From Taiwanofungus camphoratus (lineage: Eukaryota; Basidiomycota; Agaricomycetes; Polyporales; Taiwanofungaceae): 64,000 bases of DNA. This document shows positions 20,636 to 31,675 of this stretch, one piece after another. The stretch's first letter is position 1. Each line of letters begins with the position of its first letter. The stretch spans positions 496,001 through 560,000 of the forward strand of contig CP021233.1 of assembly GCA_003999685.1 (NCBI GenBank), written 5' to 3'. The position numbers and the translations under genes were made by a program. The notes under the pieces are model-generated. The model worked only from the letters and a program-made list of their open reading frames with translations, was not told the origin of the DNA and ran no database searches.

Positions 20636-22810
20636 CATACGTGAGTGCGAGGCATTTTTCATATGAGACACTCCTATCAAACAATTCTGCAGGTACTATT
20701 GATCTTCAATAAGACGGTCAAGCTCACACTCTGCCACACACAATCCCACTGTCGAAAGATAGTAGTCAGAGGTTGGAGTCGCATGCAGCACGGATGGCAT
20801 CTGGCAGGAAAGTTGATTGTCACATCGGCATCATTGTATGTGTCTTTTGTGCGAAGAACAGCATCGTGTATTGGTACCGGAGGAAAGGACATTTATAATT
20901 CAGTCACCTACCGTCGTTTTTCTCAACAATTCAGCATGTACTAGTACTGTCAGCAACAATTACGATTCGTTGTATTCCTAGGATCGCCTCAGCAGCCTGA
21001 AGATAGCGGACGTAAGCGTGAAGGGTATGCACGAAGCTCGACGTTAGCGAACTGCTTTTGAGGTACGCAGCGGAATGGTAGGACCACTAGCATAGCATCT
21101 ACAAATCAAGGCTCCTTGGCTTTTGGTCGAAATTTTCGGCCTTCGGTCATTCAAGACCACAGTGTTCTAAGTTTGTGTAGGTAGCAAGCGCAAGCAATCC
21201 AGTAGTCAAATGGTGTGCACGTACTGTGAAGTGTGTACTTGAACTTCGAACGCTTTGCGGGAAAATCAATATGCTTCAGCAACGAGAGCGAACACTGCTG
21301 CCTGTATTGTCTAGTAACCGCAACAGTTTTCGCGTGCGTGAATGAGGTCGCCGTCGTATCCAGAAAGCTGTCCCCGTATCGTGATCATAAGCGCTCTGGT
21401 GTCAGCGTAGCTCCGGTGCCTGTCTACGATGATATGACGGCGCGAAAAAGGTCTGTATACAATGAATTCCCTGAAAGCAGCAACGTATTGAGCAGACGCA
21501 TAACCTCAGCAACTCCATCCGTCTCTCGGTGGATAATGTTATCTGCAATAAAATGAGTGCGACAGACGAAGCGGTCGAGGGAAATAGAGCGATTCCCCTC
21601 TGACGTTATGCTTGCATCAGTTTCAAGATGTCAGTCAGGATTTGACACCATGACGTATGGATGTGGAAGGTAGACCTTCTGATGTGCTGTTCCCGAGATC
21701 CTCTCATGGTCGAGACGGAATGTTGTCTTGTAGCTAACCCTACAGGAAGGCTCCACCGACATGACCTTCGAGTACCGGAAACATGCACCGGATGGGTCCT
21801 TTAAACACCTTCAGATGAAATAAGACAACAACGTCAGTGAGTTCTGCTTCAAGAGCGCTGCGCGCTCAACGCAACTCGTGCTTCGGGCCCAGGGTACACG
21901 TGTATCTAACGGTAGATACGACTCTGCCGAAGTCGAGGGTGTCGTTGTTCGGATTCGAGCCTTTCGGAATCTTGTTTGACCCACACTAGATGATAGAAGA
22001 GAACTTGATTGAAAATAAAGGAAACCATACGTACTAGCCGAAGCAAGCCCTCTAAGGCCGGAGACATAACGAGAATCCGGAGCACTGAATGGGTTTTTCA
22101 ACGAAACAGAAAGAGGTGGCAGTCAGATATCACGGTTGACCTTCCACAGCTCTTCGGCTTATGTGCCATCCTTTTGTCCTGTTTTAATTTGCAGGAGGGG
22201 GTTGGAAAAGTGAGGCTTGTCCCACAGGCAAACGTTAGCGACTAAAAGTGATCTGATGGGCGACATGCCGCAGTCCGTGATGGAATCTCATCCGACAGGT
22301 AGGCAGCATGTTCTCGGTATCACGCAACATACAAAAAGGATAAGTGCGCAATGATTACTCGCACTGTAAAAGTGTTGGACAAACACGGTACAAAAACTTC
22401 AGCTCAGCGCGGTCGGAGGGCTCTATGACTCAACCTGTTAAATGAACGTTGTGGACAACAGTGTCCTACTGCACCACGATTGTAGACAGTAGAACTCTTA
22501 CGCCATGCGTAGTGTTGAATTGGTCGGACCTATGTAGAAATAGATTCCTCTCGTAAAGCTTTTCTATTATACGGGATCACGGACACGGTGCCAAAGAGTG
22601 CGAAGACCGTAGAAGCCCATTTCTGGGAGGCGAAAAAGCTGGATTCAAATTGAAATCTGTAATGGTTGGTAAATGAGATGAGTTCCACTTATGTAACCTG
22701 TTCTTATTTGCCACCAGGAACAAATAGATGTCAGCAACTTCCAAGTTCCAGCAAACCAATTTCACGAACGTTGTCGTCGGGCCATTACAGTAATTTCTCC
22801 TTCATTATCC
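20636..22810. other. Gene-poor stretch, 2.2 kb
   Basis: Besides the possible 3'-UTR intron of the peptide gene, I see only short, motif-free open frames (for example + 21233-21556, - 21811-22101). The last few hundred bases should hold the septin promoter. Confidence 0.35.
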
Positions 22811-24304
22811 ATGGCTGCTACTGCACCTCCCATGTCTGACGGTATTGGCATTGCCAACCTCCCCAACCAGGTGCGCACAGAACGGGCAAAATTTACCCAA
22901 TTCACTCTGACACGTCCATCCTTGTAGCGGCACAAGATTGTTGCCAAACGGGGGGCGCATTTCACGGTCATGGTCGTAGGTCAGTGCAAGAATCAATAAG
23001 GTTTCTGACATCGTTTCTCAGTGTTTTCTCAGGCGAGTCTGGTCTTGGAAAGACTACGCTCATCAATACGCTCTTTTCAACGGAACTCTCGCCGCCCAAG
23101 AACTACAATCGCCGTCACCAGAAGCAGTTGGACAAGCTGACCGAAGTCGAGATTATCAAGGCTGAACTCGAGGAGAAACAGTTTAAGACCAAGCTGACAG
23201 TCATCGACACGCCTGGCTTCGGTGACTACGTTAACAACCGCGACTCGTGGGCGCCCATTGTGGACTTCATCGACGACCAGCACGAAGCCTACATGCGCCA
23301 GGAACAACAGCCGCAGAGGCAGGAAAAGATTGATCTCAGAGTGCATGCTTGCCTGTACTTTATCAGGCCTACCGGTCACACGTGAGCTATGCTTCCCATG
23401 TCCGCGCACGCTGCTTCGTCTTATCCCGGCCGTTCCACTGTAGTCTGAAACCGTTGGACATCGAGATCATGAAGCGCCTGGGCACGCGCGTGAATCTCAT
23501 TCCGGTGGTCGCCAAGGCTGATACGCTCACACAGAACGACCTGTACACTTTCAAACAGCGTGTGCGTAGCCAGTTGCTCGCGTTTTTGTGTTTTGTTCTG
23601 ACGCTATGCAGATCCGAGAGGTCATCCAGGTGCAGGGCATCCGGATCTATCAGCCGCCTATCGAGCCCGATGACGAGATGGGCGCAGAGCATGCGCGCAT
23701 TTTGTCGGAGGCGATACCGTTCTCGATCATTGGCTCGACAGAGGACGTGACTACGGCCGATGGCCGTGTCGTGAAGGGTCGTGAATACTTGTGGGGTGTG
23801 GCCGAGGGTGAGTGGGGCTACCCGTGTTCATTGAGGAATTTGTTGACAGCTCTCCTCTGCAGTCGAAAACGAGAACCACTGCGATTTCCGAAAGCTGCGG
23901 TCGCTACTAATCCGCACTCACATGCTGGACCTGATCTCAACGACGGAGGATCTACACTACGAGAATTACCGGCAGGCGCAGATGGAGACGCGCAAGTTTG
24001 GAGAGCAGAAGCCGCGCAAGTTTGAGAACCCAAAGTTCAAGGAGGAGGAAGAGCAGCTCCGCAAGCGCTTCACGGAGCAGGTCAAAGCCGAGGAGGCCCG
24101 CTTCAGGCAGTGGGAACAGCACGTACGTTTTAAATGTCGTGCGGGTACTGCCGAGCGATAGACTGATTCGACGTTTGACAGCTAATCCAAGAACGAGACC
24201 GTCTCAACAAGGACCTCGAGATGGCACACAGTGCCATTAAGTCACTCGAAGCTGAGCTGGACAATCTACAGGTTGGCTACGGTAGGGGTACTAACAGGCG
24301 ATAG
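22811..24304 (+). CDS. Septin GTPase (Cdc3/Cdc12-type)
   Basis: Seven exons (22811-22870, 22928-22979, 23033-23381, 23444-23561, 23612-23807, 23863-24122, 24182-24304) sum to 386 codons. The product has the septin order: a [10 protein letters not shown] start, a basic KIVAKRG patch, the P-loop GESGLGKTT, the G3 motif [11 protein letters not shown], a [18 protein letters not shown] stretch, [20 protein letters not shown], the G4 motif VAKADTL, the septin unique element ending [20 protein letters not shown], and a C-terminal coiled coil ([20 protein letters not shown] onward). Septins form hetero-oligomeric filaments at the hyphal cortex and septa. By comparison with what I recall of fungal septins it belongs to the Cdc3/Cdc12 group, but I do not assign the exact orthologue. 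Confidence 0.96.
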
Positions 24305-24592
24305 GTTATTTAGCCTGTCGCTTATATGGGCATTCGTGTTCTTATAAAATCACCCTGTTTTCGTTGATACCCATGTGTCACTCATTCTTTTGGTCTGCTT
24401 TCATCGTCCTTCTTTCGATACTGCTTGGATTTGTCAGGGATAATGTTCGCTTACCACTTACTCTTGTTGTCGTCGTTTGATAATACCTTCTTAGTGCATA
24501 CACAACCACTGAATGTTCACGATGTTTTACATTAAGATGTGATACAAACCAAGTGGTGTAGAAAGTTCTGACATCATTCCAACAAAAAACGT

Positions 24593-26837
24593 CTATGGTC
24601 TCAACACTCCACGGTGCGCCTGGGCGAGGACCAGAGCGGCATCGCGCTTGTGTTCCGCTGCGTACGCCTGCCGAGTTCTTCTGCGCTCAGGGACTGGGAC
24701 ATCTTGGAAGTTCACCGCGGGGTTCTGCAACATCGCATACTGGTCCACGCTATGAATTTGAGACAGCGCTGGAGGTGGCGGTGGCCATGGCACACCGTCG
24801 GTGCGCATGCCGTGCTCGTCAAGCCCGAACACCTCGACCGCGTCCGAGATCTCCGCGTTCCTCGCGTCCACCTCGAACAGTTCTTTCACCTCCCCTGAGC
24901 GCGGATACCACTCCCCAACGCCCACCTTGATCAAGCGTTTCTCCAACGGAATGGGGTCTGCCAGCCCGTCGCCGCCGATGCTGCGGCCCTTGTCTTCCAT
25001 CCTGAAACGTATACCAACGAGACCTCCGCGTGCACCTTGCAGCAGGTGTGCGCAGTCCATTGCCAGCTTGTGCATGCGATTGAGGCGCAGATTGCGCATC
25101 CGTGTGGTGAACGATGCGTGGCACTTACGGTCCTCGTTCGTGACAGATGCATAGAACGGGAGACCCCGCTCGAGCCCACGCGAGAGCCGCGCCATGCTCA
25201 ATGCGAGCGGCCGTGTAGAGAAGGTGAACGAGAGTAGCGGTCGCCAAAAGGGTTCGGCTCCGAGTGTGGGGAGGTACTGAGAGCGGAGAGTACGCAAATT
25301 TTCGTCTACCACGTACTGCTCTGACGTTGCGTTGACGTCCCTGTCATCGTCATTGTTACCATCGTATTCGTCCATCTCCTGGCTGCGAGGGGTGGATTCG
25401 GCATTGGGTGATACTTTGAGACCATCGGTAAGAGCAGGCGCTATCATGTGAAATGCTTCGTCAGATATCGCTCTCGCACCCGTGCATGCACTGCTATGAA
25501 AGGTCCTTGAATTCTTGGTGTGTGGCACGTCCGTCCATGGCAACTTCGACGGCCCCTCCGCAGGCTTTGCTGCCACCGGATGGAAGTCGGTTTCGGCCGT
25601 GGGCGGTTCGAATCCACTCGCATGCCGCACCTTCCCGTCCTCTTCGACTACCTCAACTGGTATTTTCTCCTCGCGTGTACGCATCTGTGCTGAAAGCCCC
25701 TCGCTGAGGATCCCTGCATTCAGCTCGGCCATAAGACTCCCCTCCTCCTCCTTGCGTTCCTCAATATCGTCCCTCTGCCGTTTGCGCTCCACGTAATATG
25801 GAGGGACGACATCGTCTGGGTAGGCTGACTGGTTGGTAGAGCGGTGGGGCGAATCCCATGACGAGGTTGGTATCGTGCTGCGCGAAGCGGGCGAGGATGA
25901 AGTGTCACGGCCAGGCGCGTCAGCGACGGACGAACCCTGTTCCGCGGAATCGCTCTTTGAGCGCGAGGCGGAGCGGGGGATGGAGAAGTGGAAGGCGCGA
26001 CGTTGTGAGACAGATCCGCCGGCATTCGACGAGGGGTCGAGGATCTCCGTAACTATGAGTGAATTTCCTCGCGCCACAGGTCCTTGTTTCGAATGGTAAC
26101 TGGCCCCTGTGCTGCTGCCGGGAGCCGGAGTGACGGTACTAGCCTGGGCTTCTTCTCCTTCGAGCAGCTCACGCAGGACGTCGTCCGGGTTCTCCCCCTT
26201 CTTCCACCAGACCGTCCGCCTTAGCTTCTTCTGCGGCAACCACGGCCAGCGCGCGTTATCCATAGCCTCCCGGACCTCCGTCGGCGCACGCGTACTGTTC
26301 AGTCGCTGCAGAACTGCAGAGAAGTCCCCCTCCCTGCATACACCGACAAAGTGCTCGTGCGCGTCAACGCGCCCGATACCGTACTTGACGAGGTAGCGCG
26401 ATTCGAGTAAGAAAACGGTGTGTGGCTCGTAGGCGGCACGCGGAGGGAGCTCGTAGACCTTCTTGCGCTGGGCATACGCTCCACCAGGGAACCAGTTCGA
26501 GGCGCGCAGGTCTCTCGGTCGTGTAAAACCATCCATGTAACTGTAGAATATGAACATAAGTGGAGAGTAGAAGAATACGTCTTCCTGTAGACTGCTACAG
26601 TGAAGCCGAAAACACGTACGTCTTGACTGGAGTCAAAGCAGTGGTGATGTCCATCCTCTCATCGCGTTCGGCCTTCATCATTCGTCGTGCTATGACCCTA
26701 GTCTCCTCTTCCTCATTCACGAGAACGGATGCCTGACTGGCATCTCCTTCGTTACTCTTGCATATTGACTTGTGAAATTCCGAGCTTGCGAAACGTCTTG
26801 TGAGTCGTACCTTACTTAACTTCGAGCGAGGTAGCAT
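24593..26837 (-). CDS. Unknown protein, mitochondrial-type N-terminus, one copy of a ~100-residue module
   Basis: Two exons (26837-26620, 26540-24593) sum to 722 codons. The N-terminus (MLPRSKLSKVRLTRRFASSE) is basic with no acidic residue before the Glu at position 20, as in mitochondrial presequences. Next come conserved-looking segments: FTRPRDLRASNWFPGGAYAQ, FLLESRYLVKYGIGRVDAHE, RWPWLPQKKLRRTVWWKKGE, then a disordered linker. The module follows at about residues 299-397 (SSWDSP..., DDVVPPYYVERKRQRD, GSLMAELNAGILSEGLSAQM, EEKIPVEV, HASGFEPPTAETDFHPVAAK). A structured C-terminal part (PFWRPLLSFTFSTRPLALSM, NRMHKLAMDCAHLLQGARGG, VGVGEWYPRSGEVKELFEVD) ends the protein. I do not recognise the family. 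The downstream neighbour at 28309-29451 is a paralogue sharing presequence and module. The 289-bp gap to the septin stop makes the two genes tightly convergent. Confidence 0.8.
25565..25864 (-). repeat. Module copy 1 (within the 721-aa unknown protein)
   Basis: This segment encodes the single copy of the shared module: TSSWDSP, DDVVPPYYVERKRQRD, EERKEEEGSLMAELNAGILS, IPVEVVEEDGKVRHASGFEP, PTAETDFHPVAAK. It matches copies 2 and 3 in the neighbouring gene residue by residue over most of its length. Confidence 0.85.
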
Positions 26838-28308
26838 GGAGTGTCGAGTCGAAGTTACCTTGCTTGACAAGGCTTCCCAACGAGCTTATTTAATTCGTGT
26901 ATGGCTCATCTTACCGGCATAAAGTTTGAAGCTATTTGTCATGTGGCTCCGCAAGCGTCATTGCAAATCAGACTCTACCTCATCCAGTACTCTGGAAAGC
27001 CAGTCTCGACCTGACTAGCAGACGTATCTAGACTGTGTGATCACCCCTCCGACAAGAAAAACATGAAGATATAGAATGGGAGCCATAGTTTGACCATTTT
27101 GCAAACCGGTGTAAGCTCCTGCAACCAGTTTCTACCACGAGTATGATCACCGTTTTCTGTAGTTATACTCATATATCAATACAATCTCATATTGCACAGT
27201 CCGATTCACACTTTAGAACCCGTTCCGCATTGTTTTCCATTCCCGTGCTGTTTCTGCTGGCGCCTGGCAGCGGGAACTCTTCTGGGATCGACCGCCGTCT
27301 CGGCGCCTGTTTTTGATATCGATTATGATAGGGATAGCATGCACTCTCGCCTTCCATTGACTCAATTCTTGTTCCCGAAACCGTCGCGCTGTCAAGTACG
27401 CCAGCCCCGTATGTTGGCATTGTGAGCAAGGAAGCAGGCTGGTGAGCTCATGTGCAATAACGCGCTAACAACGTCTCCAACGTTTGATTGTGATCCAGTG
27501 GTCGGTTTACCGCCATGCGGTGAATGAGGGCCCACATATACACATCGCTCATGGCAACTCGCTCGTGTATTGTGAACACTGCACCCAGAAGATGAAGGCC
27601 AATTCAAGTTCGCATTTCTTTGCATTTATCTGTGGCTGACGCAAATTCTAGGAGTTCGTGGAACGGACACTCGCCACGATGTCCACATTCCACTGCTTGA
27701 GTACCCACCGATATCCACATAGACGTCTCCCGCGCGCACTTTCTCCACCAACGTCCGGCAAACGACCTTCCTTCACACTGCAAGTATGTCTTAGAAGACA
27801 TGCAGCTCTCGAAGGTGGGGGCATTTTGCATCTGAGTCCTCTGTGACTTCTTTACAGGATGTCCGTGTGTGTTTGGAGCATGTGTGCAATCTCTGCTTTA
27901 GGTTTCCTGGAAGACATTGATCTGAACTGTCTACCACTTCGTACTTATCTTCAAGCTTATGTCATCACAACACCGAGCTTAGGGTTAGGACCATCGCCTT
28001 GACGGCCTGTCAGTTAGCTGCTATCTGGGGGATAAGGCAAGTAGCGAATGGCGCGAATTGCCCAGTCAGGTCATAGGGATCTGACGTTGGCCTTCCCAAC
28101 AAGGCACAGATAGACCACGAATGCCTGACATCCGCACTGACTGCGAAAATTTCAACGAAAATTTGAGCGCAAAATTTTTCTGCTCATTCGAATGCAATCA
28201 TGTGCAATCATATCAATTCGAAACAATGCAGGGAATGACACAGCAAAGGTATAGCCAGACATGCATAGCGTACAAGTGAAGATAGAGCTGGTAAACCATG
28301 AACAATCA
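26838..28308. other. Intergenic, 1.5 kb, nothing recognised
   Basis: This lies between the two paralogous genes, upstream of one and downstream of the other. Short frames at 27187-27429 (both strands) and 27604-27846 have no recognisable motif. AT-rich with A/T runs near 28140-28180. Confidence 0.4.
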
Positions 28309-29451
28309 TTACGCTCCCCTCGCATTCTTCAAGGTAAGCACCTCCGTCCACAGCATCTTCATGGGTGCCTCCGCGGGCTTGGAAGCCATAGGGTGGAAGT
28401 CTGTCTCCGCGGTTGGTGGCTCGAAGCCGCTAGGGTGTCGCACCGTCCCATCTCGCTCTGCCACCTCGACCGGAATCTTCTCATCCCGCATGCGCATCTC
28501 CGCCGCGAGCCCGTCGCTCAGAATGCCAGCGTTCAGCTCAGCCATCAGGCTCCCCTCCTCTTCCTTGCGTTCCGCAACGGCATCGCGCTGGCGCTTGCGC
28601 TCGATGTAGTATGGCGGCACAACATCATCGGGGATTTGTGACTGACGAGTCGATCGACGGGGAGAGTCCCAAGACGATGTTGGAATAGAGCCGCGGGAGG
28701 AAGGAGTGGGTCGCGTAGCGTGGCTGAGCGAGTCAAACGTCCCCGACGGGCCTTGCTCGGTGCGCTGGTGGTTGACAAGAACAGAAGCGGCATCAACGTC
28801 CACATTGACCTTGCGCTTCTGGAAGTGTTTCTCGACGCTGGGGTCGGGACGCGACCTCCCCCTTGCGTTCACAGGTTGTGCATGCCACAGCTCCTTCACC
28901 GTCGTAAAGAGAGAACCAGGCTCATTAATTGTAGGCGTCTTCGCTGCAATAGGGTGGAAAAGCGTTTCTGGGGTAGGCGGCTGGAACCCGCTCGGATGGC
29001 TGATCGAGCCGTCGGGATGTCTGACCTCGACAGGGATCTTCTCTTCGCGCACTCTCGTCTGCGCAGCGACGCCCTCGCTGAGAATGCCAGCACTCAACTC
29101 GGCCATGAGCCCACCCTCCTCCTCCTCCTCCTCCTTCCGCTCGGCAACAGCGTCACGCTGCTTTTTGCGCTCGACGTAGTAAATCGGCACGACGTTGTCG
29201 TCAGCATCTTGGGATGCGCGCGGCGGGCGACTCCACGACGACGCGGGGATTTGGGCACGCTCGGCATAGGAGCCCGGAGAGCCAGCAATGTTTTCAGAAA
29301 CGTGAGTGGCGGAGCGACGACTGGAGAAGTGCACCGCGCGGTGGTGTGCTACAGAACTACTGGCAGCAGGTGAAGAGGTAAGCTCCGCTACACCCGCACC
29401 CGAGCAGCGCTTGGTGAGCTGAGCGGGATTGAGTTTTGTACGGGAGAACAT
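28309..29451 (-). CDS. Unknown protein, mitochondrial-type N-terminus, two tandem copies of the module
   Basis: This is one uninterrupted frame of 380 residues starting at ATG 29451. The N-terminus (MFSRTKLNPAQLTKRC) resembles that of the paralogue at 24593-26837 (M-x-R-x-K-L...L-T-R/K-R), consistent with a shared presequence. Module A spans about residues 70-171 (DNVVPIYYVERKKQRDAVAE, LMAELSAGILSEGVAAQ, EEKIPVEVRHPDGSISHPSG, TLFHPIAAK). Module B spans about 258-361 (DDVVPPYYIERKRQRDAVAE, GSLMAELNAGILSDGLAAEM, DEKIPVEVAERDGTVRHPSG, TDFHPMASK). A DAASVLVNHQR stretch between them resembles DASQASVLVNEE near the N-terminus of the paralogue, as if two shortened paralogue copies had been joined. 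The large C-terminal part of the paralogue is absent: the protein ends soon after LWTEVLTLKNARGA, which aligns with PWTDVPHTKNSRT of the other. Function unknown. Confidence 0.8.
   Translation of the reverse strand: MFSRTKLNPAQLTKRCSGAGVAELTSSPAASSSVAHHRAVHFSSRRSATHVSENIAGSPGSYAERAQIPASSWSRPPRASQDADDNVVPIYYVERKKQRDAVAERKEEEEEEGGLMAELSAGILSEGVAAQTRVREEKIPVEVRHPDGSISHPSGFQPPTPETLFHPIAAKTPTINEPGSLFTTVKELWHAQPVNARGRSRPDPSVEKHFQKRKVNVDVDAASVLVNHQRTEQGPSGTFDSLSHATRPTPSSRGSIPTSSWDSPRRSTRQSQIPDDVVPPYYIERKRQRDAVAERKEEEGSLMAELNAGILSDGLAAEMRMRDEKIPVEVAERDGTVRHPSGFEPPTAETDFHPMASKPAEAPMKMLWTEVLTLKNARGA
28369..28680 (-). repeat. Module copy 3 (module B of the 380-aa protein)
   Basis: The C-terminal copy of the shared module. 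It is closer to copy 1 in the neighbouring gene (EEGSLMAELNAGILS and GFEPPTAETDFHP are shared) than to the adjacent copy 2, suggesting that the intragenic duplication is not the most recent event or that conversion has acted. Confidence 0.8.
28939..29241 (-). repeat. Module copy 2 (module A of the 380-aa protein)
   Basis: The N-terminal copy, more divergent: VPIYYVERKKQRD, a longer Glu run before GGLMAELSAGILSEG, and GFQPPTPETLFHPIAAK in place of GFEPPTAETDFHP. Confidence 0.8.
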
Positions 29452-30961
29452 GGTGGACGATGGAAAAGATGAGTAAGACGACGAGGACTTGTTTTATTTT
29501 GCCGAACGCAGATGCTCTCTTTATGGACGCGCTGTTGTGGCGTGTTTGCGCCGCTCCGACTCCACTCCCCGATGAAGTCACAGTCGCGTATGGGAGGCAT
29601 GTCGGCAGGAAATTTCCTATTTGAGAAAACGTCTTGAGCATTCAGAGCGCACTTCCTAGATAGGACAGTGGCGACGGCGATGTTCTCAGGGATAGGCGCA
29701 CCGCCGTCTGCGCGCGCGGCGGCAATCAAGAAGGGCACAGGCAAGTGGACCCCCGTTTGTGCTCAGAAGGTGCCCCATAGATACCACCTCGCCGTCCGGA
29801 GCATGCCCTCCTTCGCGTTTGGTGTCTTTACAAAGACATCGTCTTCCCTTCTCCGTGGTTCTCACCACGCCGTTGTTCTTCTCCCAGGAGCTTTGTTTTG
29901 GATCCACTCGAGTTGCAGGCCAGACGCGGCGGCACCACAGTCCTCCGCTATTTCGGAAGGGAACCGTTGATCGTTACATATATGTCATTACGACTAGATG
30001 TTCTGCCATAAATTCTGTTGCAGGCTGTGCACGGCGCTCCACATACTCAACGCCCGTGCTTATCAGGCGCCGGCATCAGGCCAGTGGCGTGGTGTAAGTA
30101 TATCGGTTTCAACAGACAACAGGACGTCGGTACTTACTCGCCTGCGTATTGCATGGCGCGCAGCAGACGCAGGGGCGAGACATCGGGCAAGGGGGATTAC
30201 CAACTAGGAAGACATGTTGTGTTCTCGCATCTGACCACTCCATAGAGTTCATTCGGGCGGCTCTCAGCTCACGGGGACTGGGCTGGCACTGACACCGTCA
30301 CGTTGGTGTATCAGGAGCACCAGCGACTGCTCGATGGGAGCAATGCTAGTCCGCTGGTATGTTCAGACCGTGTAATTGCAGTCCCTGAACAGTCGTTTGG
30401 GTGAGTCTGCCGCTCATGCATTGATCGGCGACTTTGAATACCCAGTACCAACTCAGATAGCAAACCCAGGAGCCGGTGTCCTGGCTTATCTGCGAACTGT
30501 TGAAGCATGATCGTCGCAGCCCAAAGGTGCCAACCGTTGAGGTATGCCGGATTCGGATGTCTTCTCCATGCCCAAGGGCCGAGACTGGTTGGCAAGAATA
30601 GATTTATCCCGCTCTCAGCTTGCGAGGATCGCCAAGGCACTGCGTCGAGTTCTGCGGCTCGAGTAAAGTGTTAGTCTATTCCATGTGGCTGACATCCATG
30701 GAAACTCATGGCATCGTCGAACTGCGAGCGAGCGACTTCCTCTGCTACGATGATCACGAAGAGAACCCAGTGCTGCGTCCTCAAACCCTGCCATATGGAT
30801 CAGACCGGGCAAAGGGTAAGGCTATTGCATTCAATTTACCATTTTAAGTCACGGCTACATGCTGATTTTGTCGATCTGCATCATTGAGGTCTGTCCAGTG
30901 GCCAGGTCCCATAATCGACGTTATCCTCACGAATGAAATATACAGAGACACTTGTATGGAT
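29452..30961. other. Intergenic, 1.5 kb, no gene supported
   Basis: This is the promoter side of the two-module gene. A minus-strand frame at 29388-29744 and a plus-strand frame at 29668-29970 overlap in antisense; neither has motifs. A minus frame near 30311-30640 is likewise unrecognised. Confidence 0.4.
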
Positions 30962-31675
30962 TCAATCATCGTCGTCGTCGTCGTCGTCACCGCCGTCCAT
31001 TTCCTTCCGCCCGTACATGCCCTTGATTTCTCTCTCTTTCCGGAACAGAGCCTGCGCCAACAATACCAATCCACGCACAAGATGCTCCTTATCCGTATCG
31101 CAGATGTCCTTCCGTGATCTCACACGCAGCTCCCTCACAATAGCGACGACATCCTGCCCGTTGACGTCCGGGGGCTCATGGTATTCCGTCGTGACAGCGC
31201 GGCGCGCGATCGCTCGATGGGCAACGCCCTTCAACTCCGCGAGTTCGATGTCGGCGTCGTCGAGCTGCTTCATGTACTCCGAGTGCAGGTCGACGAGTGC
31301 GCGCGGGCGCAGCTGAAGCAACTGCGGCGGTATGCGTCCAAGCACGAGCTCGCGCCGCAGCCGCTGCTCCTCGCGAATCGCGTCGTCTGCAAACTCGTCC
31401 TCGCTGCTGAACGCGTCGTCGTCGGATGCGATGTCGTCGCGGCCGGGGCGGAGTGCCGGTTCGGAAAGCCGGACGGCAGAGAACGCGCTGGCGACGCTGG
31501 ACGCGGTCGCGGAGGAGTCGCCCTCTTCCTGCTCCTCGTCAGTGGACATCGCCTCGTCGCTCTCATGGCCCTCGTTGTGCTCTTTTTGGACGCTGGAGAG
31601 GTACGCCTGCAGGATCTCGGGCGGCCAGTTGGCAGCGAGTGCGCTAGTGGGGAGAGGACTGCTGATTGACTCCAT
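30962..31675 (-). CDS. Unrecognised acidic protein, 237 aa
   Basis: An uninterrupted frame from ATG to TGA. The N-terminal WPPEILQAYLSSVQKEHNE is followed by a Ser/Glu/Asp-rich acidic region (SDEAMSTDEEQEEGDSS, then SDDDAFSSEDEFADD). The second half is helical: EEQRLRRELVLGRIPPQLLQ, LVDLHSEYMKQLDDADIELA, AIVRELRVRSRKDICDTDKE, GLVLLAQALFRKEREIKG, and a terminal run of eight aspartates encoded by a GTC/ATC-type trinucleotide repeat on the plus strand. The composition suggests a nuclear or chaperone-like partner, but this is only inference. Coding potential is strong; no family recognised. Confidence 0.7.
   Translation of the reverse strand: MESISSPLPTSALAANWPPEILQAYLSSVQKEHNEGHESDEAMSTDEEQEEGDSSATASSVASAFSAVRLSEPALRPGRDDIASDDDAFSSEDEFADDAIREEQRLRRELVLGRIPPQLLQLRPRALVDLHSEYMKQLDDADIELAELKGVAHRAIARRAVTTEYHEPPDVNGQDVVAIVRELRVRSRKDICDTDKEHLVRGLVLLAQALFRKEREIKGMYGRKEMDGGDDDDDDDD

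Noticed and set aside
28720-29373. 217-residue plus-strand frame opposite the two-module gene
   Set aside because: Antisense shadow of a clear coding sequence with repeated module landmarks on the minus strand.
31178-31669. 163-residue plus-strand frame opposite the acidic 237-aa gene
   Set aside because: Leu/Val/Arg/Gly composition typical of the antisense of an acidic coding region; no motifs.
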